Source: a virus | DNA length: 28,747 nucleotides | IMG/VR virus record: IMGVR_UViG_3300036668_000095 | Location: 1-28,747 of that record | Direction: 5' to 3' (one strand) | Shown: positions 19,104 to 27,333 of the stretch, piece by piece | How the letters are laid out: each line of letters begins with the position of its first letter | Numbering within the stretch: position 1 is the stretch's first letter | Notes under the pieces: model-generated | Told to the model about the DNA's origin: nothing | Database searches by the model: none | What the model saw: the letters and a program-made list of their open reading frames with translations, nothing else | Position numbers and translations under genes: made by a program

Positions 19104-20444
19104 ATGTCAGAACAAATCATTGCAAAACTAGATGAAATTGAAGCCAACACAATTACCAAGATTGAAGAGGGCAAAGTTTCAGCCATCGCAGCAGTAGAAG
19201 AGGCTCGATCATCTTTTGAGGAAAAGGTTGCAGCACTAGAAGCCAAAGTTGCATCCATTCAAGCCCCTGCTGTTATCAAAACTTATAAAACTATTACGCA
19301 AGAAGTTAATCGTTCAGTTAAAGAGCAGATTAGTAACTTCTATAAATCAGGCGCAAAAGTTGAAAAAGAATTAACCATGTTTGCAGATGAGTCGCAATAT
19401 GACGCATACATGAAAGAAGCCTCAACTTTAACTGGCGGTGGCGCAGGTGTTGGTGGTCGTACAGCTTACGACCCTGTATTCGTTGCTTTGCGTTTAGCTA
19501 ATCCAATGAGAGGTTGTGCACGTACCGTTGCTACTGACGGTTCAACATACCAGTTCCGCGCTAAGACAGGCAACACGGGCGCAGCATGGGGCTATGCAAT
19601 TCAAAACAACGGTGCAACGACAACTGTAAGTACAAACATTTGGCAACTGACATTGCAAGATTTAAATGTACAGTTCCCGATTCGTACCGCAGCGCTTGAC
19701 GATATCGATGGTTTAGAATCAAATGTTGTTAGCGATATGATGGCCGAGTTTAGCCAAGCCGAAGCATTTTCAATGATTCAAAACAACGATCAAGGTGCAA
19801 CCAGCTTACCTTACGGTGGCTCCAACGGCCTACGTGGTTTAAATCAGTACGCAGGCGCAGCAGCTACATATGCAGGTGGCAAAACTACTGTTGCAGCGTT
19901 CGGTTCAAGTGGCACAGGTTCAAGTGCTGGTTTGCATAGTCTTGCAACTTACGATCAGTTAACTTCAAACGTTAATACAGTTGGTGCTTCTAACGTGACG
20001 TATAAAGACCTAGTTAACTTTATGTTTGCACTAGCGCCTCAGTACCGTGTGCCGACATCTAAGTTTATGGTTAACTCAACATTTATGTCACAAATTCGTG
20101 GCCTAGTTGATGGCAATGGCGCACCAATCTTTAACCGCAATATGGGTTTATCGGTTGATGGCGTGATTGGAACAATGCTTGGCTACGATGTTGTTGAAAG
20201 TACTTACCTCGATTTGCCAAGTCAATCGGCAACGGGTACGGCTGGCACTACTAGTTTGTACCCAATTTACTTTGGTGACTTTCAAAAAGGGTTTACCATC
20301 GTTGATCGTTTAAATATGATTCTGCGTAGGTACGATCAAACCTTACCCGGCAGCATCACGTTCTACGGTGAAAAGCGTTTAGCAACTTCGGTTGTTGACC
20401 CATTTTCAATAGTTCGCTACCGTAGCACCGGCACAGCTACTTAA
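19104..20444 (+). CDS. Major capsid protein, HK97 fold, with N-terminal scaffold domain
   Basis: A 446-residue HK97-fold capsid protein. Residues 1-85 form a charged coiled coil (delta/scaffold domain) likely removed by the protease. The mature core begins near EASTLTGGGAGVGGRTAYDP and includes IWQLTLQDLNVQFPIRTAAL, the SQAEAFSMIQNNDQ spine helix region, GLRGLNQY, and a C-terminal DFQKGFTIVDRLNMILRRYD to RLATSVVDPFSIV segment. Ribosome site AAGGAA. It is paralogous to the next gene. Confidence 0.92.
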   Translation: MSEQIIAKLDEIEANTITKIEEGKVSAIAAVEEARSSFEEKVAALEAKVASIQAPAVIKTYKTITQEVNRSVKEQISNFYKSGAKVEKELTMFADESQYDAYMKEASTLTGGGAGVGGRTAYDPVFVALRLANPMRGCARTVATDGSTYQFRAKTGNTGAAWGYAIQNNGATTTVSTNIWQLTLQDLNVQFPIRTAALDDIDGLESNVVSDMMAEFSQAEAFSMIQNNDQGATSLPYGGSNGLRGLNQYAGAAATYAGGKTTVAAFGSSGTGSSAGLHSLATYDQLTSNVNTVGASNVTYKDLVNFMFALAPQYRVPTSKFMVNSTFMSQIRGLVDGNGAPIFNRNMGLSVDGVIGTMLGYDVVESTYLDLPSQSATGTAGTTSLYPIYFGDFQKGFTIVDRLNMILRRYDQTLPGSITFYGEKRLATSVVDPFSIVRYRSTGTAT

Positions 20445-20452
20445 GTACGAAC

Positions 20453-20475
20453 GGGGGGGGCGTAAAGCCTCTCCC
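20453..20475 (+). other. G-rich hairpin between the two capsid genes
   Basis: Eight G residues plus C (20453-20461) can pair with GCCTCTCCC (20467-20475) around the loop GTAAA, giving 9 bp with two G-U pairs. It follows the first capsid stop by 8 bases. Only a weak T-rich stretch follows, so full termination is unlikely; attenuation or RNA protection is possible. Confidence 0.55.
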
Positions 20476-20501
20476 TCACTTTAATTATTTGGACAAAGAC
20501 T

Positions 20502-21533
20502 ATGAGCTTAATCCTTGAATCAGTAAAGAAAGCCCTCACCGAAGGCGAAGCCACTGTTAATTTAAAAGAGGCATCATCTCTTACTGGCTCGGGGCAAAAT
20601 GTAGGTGGTCGAGTTATATATGACGTTGCCTTTGCATCCGCACGTGAACATAATCCATTGCGTAAAGGTGCACGGCTTATTGCCGGTATAGGCTCAGAGC
20701 AGGCCTTTGTTGTTAAAACGGGTAACGCTACATTAATTGAAAATGCATCAAATAACCCGTGGGGATACCCGCTAAATAACAATGCAGGCTCGCCAAATAT
20801 TGCAACATCATTTTGGCAATTGCCCACACGTTCAATAAACGCAGGTGTTCCAGTTCGCACAGCAGTTCTATCAGATATTGATGGACTTGAAGAGTCGATT
20901 GTTGACGATTTAATGTTTGAGTTTTCTCAGCAAGAAGCCTTGTCAATGATGTTTAACAACGATCAAGCTGGAAGCACAACTGTGAATTACGGTGCAACTG
21001 AGGGCTTGCGTGGTTTAAATTATTATCCTGGTTCAACAAGCGCAGCCGGATTCGGTACAAGTGGGTCAGCAATTACGAACGGCCTGCATACTGTTTTACA
21101 AGTAACGCAAGCAACAGCAAGCGCAGTTATTTATAATGACTTAGTTAATTTGCAAGCAGCTTTACCGCCACAGTATTTGCATAAAGAATTCACTGCTTAC
21201 ATGATGCACCCGTCAACTATTAGTGAATTGCGTAAATTAAAAGTGTCAGGCACAGCTAACAATTTTATTGAGGTTGGCGACGATGACGGTGGCGCAGCGG
21301 TGTATATTTTTGGTCATCGTGTTGTACCTAACCCGTACATGAGCGTGGCAGGTTCAGGCAAGTTTCCTGTTTATCTTGCAGACTGGTCAAGATTTATGAC
21401 CATTGCTGACGATGAAATGATGACTATCAAGCGCTTTGATCAAACTTCACCCGGCTTTATTTATCTGTTTGCAGAGAAACGAGTTTGCTCGACAGTGCGA
21501 GACGTATTTGCAGGCGTGCGGTTAGTTGGTTAA
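20502..21533 (+). CDS. Second HK97-fold capsid protein (paralog without scaffold domain)
   Basis: The 343-residue protein aligns along its length with the mature part of the preceding capsid protein. Shared elements include EASSLTGSGQNVGGR, VPVRTAVLSDIDGLEESIV, EFSQQEALSMMFNNDQ, GLRGLN, and a C-terminal TIKRFDQTSPGFIYLFAEKR. It lacks the N-terminal coiled coil, starting only about 20 residues before the homologous core. It could be a minor capsid subunit such as a vertex protein, comparable in concept to T4 gp24, or an alternative shell protein. Ribosome site is weak. Confidence 0.85.
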   Translation: MSLILESVKKALTEGEATVNLKEASSLTGSGQNVGGRVIYDVAFASAREHNPLRKGARLIAGIGSEQAFVVKTGNATLIENASNNPWGYPLNNNAGSPNIATSFWQLPTRSINAGVPVRTAVLSDIDGLEESIVDDLMFEFSQQEALSMMFNNDQAGSTTVNYGATEGLRGLNYYPGSTSAAGFGTSGSAITNGLHTVLQVTQATASAVIYNDLVNLQAALPPQYLHKEFTAYMMHPSTISELRKLKVSGTANNFIEVGDDDGGAAVYIFGHRVVPNPYMSVAGSGKFPVYLADWSRFMTIADDEMMTIKRFDQTSPGFIYLFAEKRVCSTVRDVFAGVRLVG

Positions 21534-21543
21534 AGGTTAAACA

Positions 21544-22200
21544 ATGTCAATTGAAACCCCATTTTTAGGCACTAGCAGAAACCCATTCAACTATCAAAAA
21601 GTTGAACAGGTTAGCCGCGACATTGTTACGCAATGGTTAAGCCTTGATGAGATTACGCAACAGCTAAATTTATTTCAAGATGAAAGTCAAGACGCTTATT
21701 TAAGCAGTATTGAATTAGCGACCCGTATGGCGATTGAAGACTACTTAGGTATGTCCATATTTCCTGTAACCTACGAGGCTTACTACGGCTCGTTTAGTGA
21801 CCTCAGCACGTCACAAGTTTACTTAGACTTACCAGAAATATCGCAATCGTTTAATGGACAGCCGGGCGTTATGATTAACTCGGTCAAATACTATAACGGT
21901 GCAACACCACCAGTACTGACAACATTGGCAAGCTCTAATTATTATTATGATGCTTCAGGTAACCGTGTAGTTGCAACTGGTTTACCGCAGACAAACAATA
22001 CGGGAAACGCTAACCCAATTATTGTTAATTACACTTGTAACGCTAACCCAATTTCACAGTACCCAGTTATCAAGCAGGCTGGTTTGATGTTGCTTACTCA
22101 CATATACAATCAGCGTAGTGATACAACTACCGAGAATTTACGAAACATACCTTTTGGCGTTTCAACTTTGCTTCGACCTTACAAACCTTTGGTGATGTAA
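21544..22200 (+). CDS. Head-tail connector (gp6/phiE125 gp8-like)
   Basis: A 218-residue protein. The N-terminal half is helical and contains LSLDEITQQLNLFQDESQDA and the conserved TRMAIEDYLGMSIFP, typical of gp6-like adaptors that bind below the portal. A beta-rich insertion follows, then a C-terminal helix (VIKQAGLMLLTHIYNQR) with NIPFGVSTLLRPYK, also characteristic. It is longer than HK97 gp6 because of the beta domain, fitting the phiE125 gp8 subgroup. Confidence 0.85.
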   Translation: MSIETPFLGTSRNPFNYQKVEQVSRDIVTQWLSLDEITQQLNLFQDESQDAYLSSIELATRMAIEDYLGMSIFPVTYEAYYGSFSDLSTSQVYLDLPEISQSFNGQPGVMINSVKYYNGATPPVLTTLASSNYYYDASGNRVVATGLPQTNNTGNANPIIVNYTCNANPISQYPVIKQAGLMLLTHIYNQRSDTTTENLRNIPFGVSTLLRPYKPLVM

Positions 22201-22544
22201 TGAGCATTGCAAGATTTGAAAACGTAGTTATAAACAACGTTACAAATACTATAAATTTGTACGGTGAACAAACTACTTCAATTGCAGAATGGTTTACATC
22301 ACGCGCTATTGTTAAAGATGTGCGTAATAGTTTGCTTATCTCTGAAAGGTATAGAATTTACAGCGATATGGTAACGTTAACGTTTAATTACACACCAAAT
22401 ATAAAGCAAATTGTAGACAATCAAAACTTATTTTCTATCATTTGGCGAGGCAATGAATGGCGTATTGCAGATACATTTGAATCAGATGATCGAATGAAAA
22501 TAACTTTTAATTGTTATCGTAATGACCCGAGCACGCCAGTATGA
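22200..22544 (+). CDS. Head closure / head-tail joining protein
   Basis: A 114-residue beta-rich protein (MVTLTFNYTPNIKQIVDNQN and NEWRIADTFESDDRM) with the size and position of head-closure proteins in the Phage_H_T_join group. It starts within the stop of the connector gene (TAATG) and overlaps the next start by ATGA. Assignment rests mainly on gene order, with moderate support from the sequence pattern. Confidence 0.7.
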   Translation: MSIARFENVVINNVTNTINLYGEQTTSIAEWFTSRAIVKDVRNSLLISERYRIYSDMVTLTFNYTPNIKQIVDNQNLFSIIWRGNEWRIADTFESDDRMKITFNCYRNDPSTPV

Positions 22545-22954
22545 GCCAAAATAACCCATCAACGTATGCTCAAGCTATTCAGTATCAATTGGCAAATATC
22601 GTTACGCCAATACCGGTGTATGCAAACTTTAATCGTAACTTTGCAACTGAGCCAAAATTTATAACTTGGAATTTGCGTAACATACATCAAGAAGTGTTTA
22701 CAGGCACAAACCAAAACAACAAAAGTATTGACCGACCAATATTTCAGATATCAATATTTACAACGTTATTTGAAGATGCTATGAATGTAAGTAATTTAAT
22801 ACTACAATCATTGCATGGTTATAGCGGTCAATTCGGTGGGGCTTCGGGTTTTTACATAGCCAAGGCTGACGTAGATTGGCTTTACAATACATATGATAAT
22901 GAAATCGGGTTACAGCAAGTCATTTTAGATTGCACACTTGATATTCCGACATAA
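22541..22954 (+). CDS. Tail completion / tail terminator protein
   Basis: A 137-residue alpha/beta protein, with N-terminal helix (TYAQAIQYQLANIV), strands around FITWNLRN and FQISIFTTLFEDAM, and a C-terminal strand LQQVILDCTLDIP. This layout fits gp17/DUF3168-like tail completion proteins that cap the tail tube at the head end. It lies directly before the tail tube gene, as expected. Confidence 0.65.
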   Translation: MSQNNPSTYAQAIQYQLANIVTPIPVYANFNRNFATEPKFITWNLRNIHQEVFTGTNQNNKSIDRPIFQISIFTTLFEDAMNVSNLILQSLHGYSGQFGGASGFYIAKADVDWLYNTYDNEIGLQQVILDCTLDIPT

Positions 22955-22994
22955 GACAATATTTAAAATTTACTGTTAAATAGAGGAATTTATC

Positions 22995-23489
22995 ATGGCA
23001 CTTCCAAATAAAATTTTACCTGGCTTTAGCGCAAGTTTGTACGCGCAACCTACAGCTACTCCAACACCTTTAGCAAATGCTGCACTTTCAACAGTCGCAA
23101 CAGTGGCAGCGTTAGCAATTCCTGCAAACTTGGTTAATGTTGAGGCGGTTCCTGCGTTCGGTCAAGATGACGCAATGGCTAGTTTTTCAATTGCTGGTTC
23201 ACGTCAATCAGATAAAATACCGACTCAATCAGCACCTACAAGTTTAACCATTACTGCGGCTTGGAATCCTAGCGATGCACAATTGTTAATCTTACGTGGC
23301 GATTCATACAACGGCACTATTGACCGCACGTTTGTTATTAGCGCAACCGATGGTACAAATACAATTTACTATGCGTTTAATGGCCGTGTCTCACAGTTTC
23401 AAATTGATGCACAGCCGGGCGCTGAAGCAAAAGTCATTTTTACCGTTCACCCACGTGGCAATCAATTTGGTTGGAGTAATAGTGCATGA
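22995..23489 (+). CDS. Major tail tube protein
   Basis: A 164-residue protein with a strong ribosome site (AGAGGAA). It is beta-rich with an Ala/Thr-rich N terminus and a core containing ASFSIAGSRQSDKIPTQSAP, SLTITAAWNPSDAQLLIL and AYNGR-like FNGRVSQFQIDAQPGAEAKV. This is the tail tube fold pattern of siphophages such as lambda gpV-like proteins. Its strong translation signal fits a high-copy structural subunit. Confidence 0.8.
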   Translation: MALPNKILPGFSASLYAQPTATPTPLANAALSTVATVAALAIPANLVNVEAVPAFGQDDAMASFSIAGSRQSDKIPTQSAPTSLTITAAWNPSDAQLLILRGDSYNGTIDRTFVISATDGTNTIYYAFNGRVSQFQIDAQPGAEAKVIFTVHPRGNQFGWSNSA

Positions 23490-23686
23490 AGTTAACCGAT
23501 GCAGTTAAAACTCTCGCAACTACGAACAGGTCTTTGGACTCGGTAGCTCAGACTTTAATTGTTGACGCTAACGAAGTCCAGGCTGCTTTAAAAACCGTAG
23601 AGTTAGGAAGCGTTGACGAAACTTGTTTACAATACTTAGCAAAATTTAACCCTGCTCCTAAACCGAAAGTTAAAAAAGAAGATTAA
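23486..23686 (+). CDS. Small hypothetical tail-region protein
   Basis: A 66-residue helical protein (MKLTDAVKTLATTNRSLDSV) with a basic Pro/Lys tail, overlapping the tail tube stop (ATGA). Its tight coupling to the tube gene suggests a tail assembly role, perhaps a chaperone-like partner. No family is recognised. Confidence 0.55.
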   Translation: MKLTDAVKTLATTNRSLDSVAQTLIVDANEVQAALKTVELGSVDETCLQYLAKFNPAPKPKVKKED

Positions 23687-23688
23687 AT

Positions 23689-23934
23689 ATGACCACAACA
23701 ATACAAAATAATAATCAACTTTTAGACTACCTTTTATCCCAAGCCAATTCCGGCACAAAGAATTGGTTTGGGTTCACTCAGCAACGAATAACGGGCATCA
23801 TGCTCGCGCATGAAATTGCCTCGCGCCACGCCTATCACATGTCACCCGATGAGGTGACAGATTACGTTATGAAGCTCAATAACAGTATTTACCATCGGTT
23901 AATCAAAGGTGATGGTAATGGCAACGGTTGTTAA
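23689..23934 (+). CDS. Small hypothetical tail-region protein
   Basis: An 81-residue protein starting MTTTIQNNNQLLDYLLSQAN, predominantly helical, with ITGIMLAHEIASRHAYHMSP in the middle and a Gly/Asn-rich tail (KGDGNGNGC). The 3' end overlaps the gp10-like gene by about 17 bases. No family is recognised. Confidence 0.55.
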   Translation: MTTTIQNNNQLLDYLLSQANSGTKNWFGFTQQRITGIMLAHEIASRHAYHMSPDEVTDYVMKLNNSIYHRLIKGDGNGNGC

Positions 23935-24454
23935 AGTTGAATTTGAAGGTTGGGCTGAAACAACCGAATTATTTAAACAAATAAGTAATGATTTTGGTGA
24001 AAAAGACGCAAGTAACATCATGCGTAGCGCGGTACGTTTATCAATGAAAACCGTGTTAGAAAAAGCGCGTTCCTTAGTATCAAAAGACACGGGCGCATTA
24101 GCTGCAAGCCTACAAGTTGAAGCAAGAAAGCCGGGAAAAAAAGATTTTCGTTCCAAATATATATTTCCGGGCGATGTTGTGATAGGAGCAGTAACTACTG
24201 CAAGTGGTAAAGTTTTAGCAAAAAAGGCGTTTAAGAATCTTAAAAGTGGTAACAGTAAATTTAAACAAATTGGAATTAAAAGCGATGCAAGAGCAATGAT
24301 TTTAGAATTTGGAACAGGTCAAAGAGCACCCAAACCATTTATGCGACCCGCATTGGAAAGTTCAGCAGCACAAGTTACTGGCACACTAGGGAAGTCACTT
24401 GGTGTAGCTCTCGAAAAATACAAAGCAAAACAAGCCAAGAGGTTATTAAAATGA
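23918..24454 (+). CDS. HK97 gp10-like tail/head-tail protein
   Basis: A 178-residue protein starting MATVVKVEFEGWAETTELFK. The start at 23918 is chosen because AAGG lies 8 bases upstream; GTG 23909 would add three residues. The N-terminal EFEGWAETTELF, the amphipathic helix MRSAVRLSMKTVLEKARSLV, KDTGALAASLQV and the C-terminal LEFGTGQRAPKPFMRPAL motif are diagnostic of the HK97 gp10 family. Such genes usually precede the tail tube gene; here it follows it. Confidence 0.85.
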   Translation: MATVVKVEFEGWAETTELFKQISNDFGEKDASNIMRSAVRLSMKTVLEKARSLVSKDTGALAASLQVEARKPGKKDFRSKYIFPGDVVIGAVTTASGKVLAKKAFKNLKSGNSKFKQIGIKSDARAMILEFGTGQRAPKPFMRPALESSAAQVTGTLGKSLGVALEKYKAKQAKRLLK

Positions 24455-24909
24455 ACAGTTTTTCAAAAGCATTTAATATTAACAAAGACGAATTACGCAT
24501 CAGGTCATTTGAATTTGCTGGCCACACGTTTAAAGTTCGCGTGCCTTTAACTGTTGAATCTGATTTGATGAATGAGCGTTTAAAAACACCGAATGAATTG
24601 TTAATTAAAAAATTCTTTGAAGAAATGAGCAAAGATTTAACAGAAGAAACGGACAAAGTTGTTATTACTGAAGATGACATTATTTATGATGGCAATTCAA
24701 TTAAAAAGTTTTGTAAAGATAAGGCAATCGTTCAAGAGCGCATTACCATCATGTTGCAATACTTAGTGCCAGAGGAAGATAATTTCGACATGAGTACTAT
24801 TACTTACGAAATGATTGACGAGCTTTTTCCCTATGCCATTCAATTAGAATTAGTAAAGTTAATTAGCGAAACGATCAGCCCGTCTTATAATGTTACTAAG
24901 GGAAAGTAA
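24451..24909 (+). CDS. Tail assembly chaperone (gpG-like)
   Basis: A 152-residue protein, acidic and helical in the C-terminal half (DKVVITEDDIIYDG, FDMSTITYEMIDELFPYAIQ). It sits immediately before the tape measure module and ends NVTKGK at a GGGAAAG slippery heptamer abutting the stop codon. The following frame in the -1 register encodes the T domain. It would coat the tape measure protein before tail tube polymerisation. Confidence 0.8.
   Translation: MNSFSKAFNINKDELRIRSFEFAGHTFKVRVPLTVESDLMNERLKTPNELLIKKFFEEMSKDLTEETDKVVITEDDIIYDGNSIKKFCKDKAIVQERITIMLQYLVPEEDNFDMSTITYEMIDELFPYAIQLELVKLISETISPSYNVTKGK
24900..24906 (+). other. -1 programmed ribosomal frameshift site
   Basis: GGGAAAG at 24900-24906 is positioned as G GGA AAG in the zero frame, the same heptamer used by the lambda G/GT pair. 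The zero-frame stop TAA follows directly at 24907-24909. A -1 shift continues into the frame ending at 25256, giving a fusion of about 268 residues. Confidence 0.85.
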
Positions 24910-24917
24910 TTGGGTCA

Positions 24918-25256
24918 GTGCGAAGGCAAGTGAAAGCGTTTATGATCGCTCACGGTGCTGACCCTTCGGTAGTAGATGAGGAAACATTTTCAGATATAGT
25001 TGTGATGTACCACGCAGGGCTGATTGGTAACATTGGGTTGCTTGAAGTTTTGGGCAACCTAACCGCAGGGCAGTTTAATAAAATGTTACCTAAAGGCAAG
25101 ACTGGCTATAAATTGCGCGACATCATACCAAATTCTTACGATTACATTTACCCGCCATTAAGCGAACAAGACAAGAAAACACAAGTTAATCAAAGTCTTT
25201 TAGCTTTTGCGCTTATGAGTCCGGGCGCACCTGCAATTTTAACGAAGGGTATGTAA
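24918..25256 (+). CDS. T domain of the tail assembly chaperone fusion (gpGT-like)
   Basis: The frame at 24906-25256 encodes about 116 residues joined to the gpG-like protein by -1 frameshifting; the coordinates given start at a GTG that is probably not used for initiation. It contains AHGADPSVVDEETFSDIVV, a helical region and LLAFALMSPGAPAILTKGM. The T part recruits the tape measure and tube proteins. It ends in a TAATG overlap with the tape measure gene. Confidence 0.75.
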   Translation: MRRQVKAFMIAHGADPSVVDEETFSDIVVMYHAGLIGNIGLLEVLGNLTAGQFNKMLPKGKTGYKLRDIIPNSYDYIYPPLSEQDKKTQVNQSLLAFALMSPGAPAILTKGM

Positions 25257-27331
25257 TGGCAAATATTGCAAGGCTTGGTGTAGCGCTTGGTCTTAACACT
25301 GCTGAATTTCAGTCAGGGTTAAAAGGCGCAATGGCTGGGCTAGAAAAGGTTAAAGATGCCGCCAAAGTTGTAGGCGTTGCTATCTTAGCTGCTGGCACGG
25401 CTATGGCTTACATGACCAAAAAGTCTATTGACAACATGGACAAGTTAGCCAAGCAAGCACAAATGGCGGGCGTTACAACGGAAAGTTTATCAGCGTTGGC
25501 TTATGCAGCAGACCTGGCCGGCGTTAGCCAAGACACCCTTGTACTTAGCATGGCCAAGCTATCGAAGGGCATGAGCGACGCTGCAATGAACACTGGCGAA
25601 GCGCTAAAAGGTTTTAATGCACTCAATATCGATTACAAGAATTTAGAAAGCACTGACGAAGCGATGCTGCAAATCTCAGAAAGATTTGCAGGTATGGCAG
25701 ACGGTGCTAATAAAACTGCTATTGCTATGAGCTTGTTTGGTCGTTCGGGCGCACAATTAATTCCGCTATTAAACGGTGGGCGTGATGGTGTAGAAAAGTT
25801 GCGTGCAGAGGCCGAAAAATTAGGGTTAGTAATTGGTGGTGATACAACAAAATCAGCCGAGCAATTTAATGATAGCCTTACACAGTTAGGTTCTATTTTT
25901 ACGGGGTTAGCTAATGAAATAGCTACAGCCACGTTGCCATTGCTTAATAGTATTACCCAAGCATTGTTTAATTCTTATTTAGAATCTGGTCAATTCAGGG
26001 TTGGCATACAAGAAATTATACGTACAGATTTACCTAGATGGCTAAATAATGTGGCGTATGGTTTTGCGTTTACTGCGGACATAATCGGTAACGTCATAAA
26101 CATTGTACGCGGGTTCATACAAGTGCTTCAACATGCGGGTGACGTCATTAGTTACGTCATGGCTAACGTTGAATACTCTATGGCTATTACAGATAAAGCG
26201 CAAGAATTAGCCTTAGCTAAACAATCAAGCGTTTTACTTAAACTTAAACAAAATGAAAAAGATTTTGATCAATTTCAAAAAGAAAAAATTGCTAATGCTT
26301 TTCGTTACTCAGATGAATTAGAAGCAATACAAAACCAAACTAGCGATGATGCAGGCATAGGTTTATCTATTATAAAACCGCAAGCGCCACGCATGGTAGA
26401 CCCTAACGCTGTCGACAAAACCGCAAACATGCTTAAAGAAGCGTCACTAGTATCGGCAGAATTTGATCGTGAACGTCAACATGCTATTGGAATGCTGCAA
26501 ATCAAAGCGGATATGGCAGGACTCGCAAACAATGAAAAACGCGTACAGGAAGCTGTAAATGCGGTGCTAGACGCTACAAGTGCGAAGCTACAGGAAATAT
26601 CAGACAAGCGCGAGAAGGCAGCAGGACAGGGCGCAGACTCTAAAACACTAGCAGAGTACGACAGACAAGCATTAGAGGTTGAACGATTAGGTAGTATGTA
26701 CGAAATTATTACACGCCAAATGGAAGAAGCTACCATTGCCTCACAAATGACTTTTAGTTTTGGGTGGAACAAAGCGTTTGCACAATTTAGCGAAGATGCA
26801 CAAAACTACGGAGCAATGGCGGCTGATATGTTTGGGAGTCTAGTCAGCAACATGAACACGGCAATTGATAACTTTGTAGACAACGGCAAGTTGTCATTTA
26901 GCGAATTTGCAGAAAGCGTAATTAAAGACCTAATAAAAATTCAGCTTAAGATGCAGGCTAACAAACTACTAGAAATGGGTATTAAGTTTGCCATCGGCGC
27001 ATTTAGCGCCGGCGCAACACCGTCGGGTGGCGTGCCGGGTGGCGATGTGGGTTCATACTCTACCTTTGCTTCAGGTGGCACGATTACCGGGCCAAGCATT
27101 GTGGGTGAGAATGGCCCAGAGTTATTTATACCCGGCAGGTCAGGCGCGATTATTCCAAACAATAATATAAATGATTCAATGGGTGGCGGTGGCGTAACTT
27201 ACAATGGCCCAGTCATTCAAAATATGCAAGCGATTGATACGCAGAGCGGTATACAGTTTTTAGCAAAAAACAAGATGACGATTTGGAGTATGAATCAATC
27301 GGCTAACCGCAGTATTCCAGCAGGCAGATAA
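25256..27331 (+). CDS. Tail tape measure protein
   Basis: A 691-residue protein with the tape measure pattern. An N-terminal ANIARLGVALGLNTAEFQSG block and an amphipathic region are followed by a hydrophobic segment (about 38-54), the conserved MAGVTTESLSALAYAADLAG motif, then long alpha-helical coiled-coil stretches, a second hydrophobic region near 280, and a Gly-rich C-terminal domain (GGTITGPSIVGENGPELFIP). Taking about 1.5 angstrom per residue predicts a tail near 100 nm. It determines tail length and probably aids DNA ejection. Confidence 0.92.
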   Translation: MANIARLGVALGLNTAEFQSGLKGAMAGLEKVKDAAKVVGVAILAAGTAMAYMTKKSIDNMDKLAKQAQMAGVTTESLSALAYAADLAGVSQDTLVLSMAKLSKGMSDAAMNTGEALKGFNALNIDYKNLESTDEAMLQISERFAGMADGANKTAIAMSLFGRSGAQLIPLLNGGRDGVEKLRAEAEKLGLVIGGDTTKSAEQFNDSLTQLGSIFTGLANEIATATLPLLNSITQALFNSYLESGQFRVGIQEIIRTDLPRWLNNVAYGFAFTADIIGNVINIVRGFIQVLQHAGDVISYVMANVEYSMAITDKAQELALAKQSSVLLKLKQNEKDFDQFQKEKIANAFRYSDELEAIQNQTSDDAGIGLSIIKPQAPRMVDPNAVDKTANMLKEASLVSAEFDRERQHAIGMLQIKADMAGLANNEKRVQEAVNAVLDATSAKLQEISDKREKAAGQGADSKTLAEYDRQALEVERLGSMYEIITRQMEEATIASQMTFSFGWNKAFAQFSEDAQNYGAMAADMFGSLVSNMNTAIDNFVDNGKLSFSEFAESVIKDLIKIQLKMQANKLLEMGIKFAIGAFSAGATPSGGVPGGDVGSYSTFASGGTITGPSIVGENGPELFIPGRSGAIIPNNNINDSMGGGGVTYNGPVIQNMQAIDTQSGIQFLAKNKMTIWSMNQSANRSIPAGR

Positions 27332-27333
27332 AC

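Noticed and set aside
23909-23917. GTG/ATG starts at 23909 and 23912 for the gp10-like gene
   Set aside because: They lie on or directly next to the AAGG ribosome site, whereas ATG 23918 has proper spacing.
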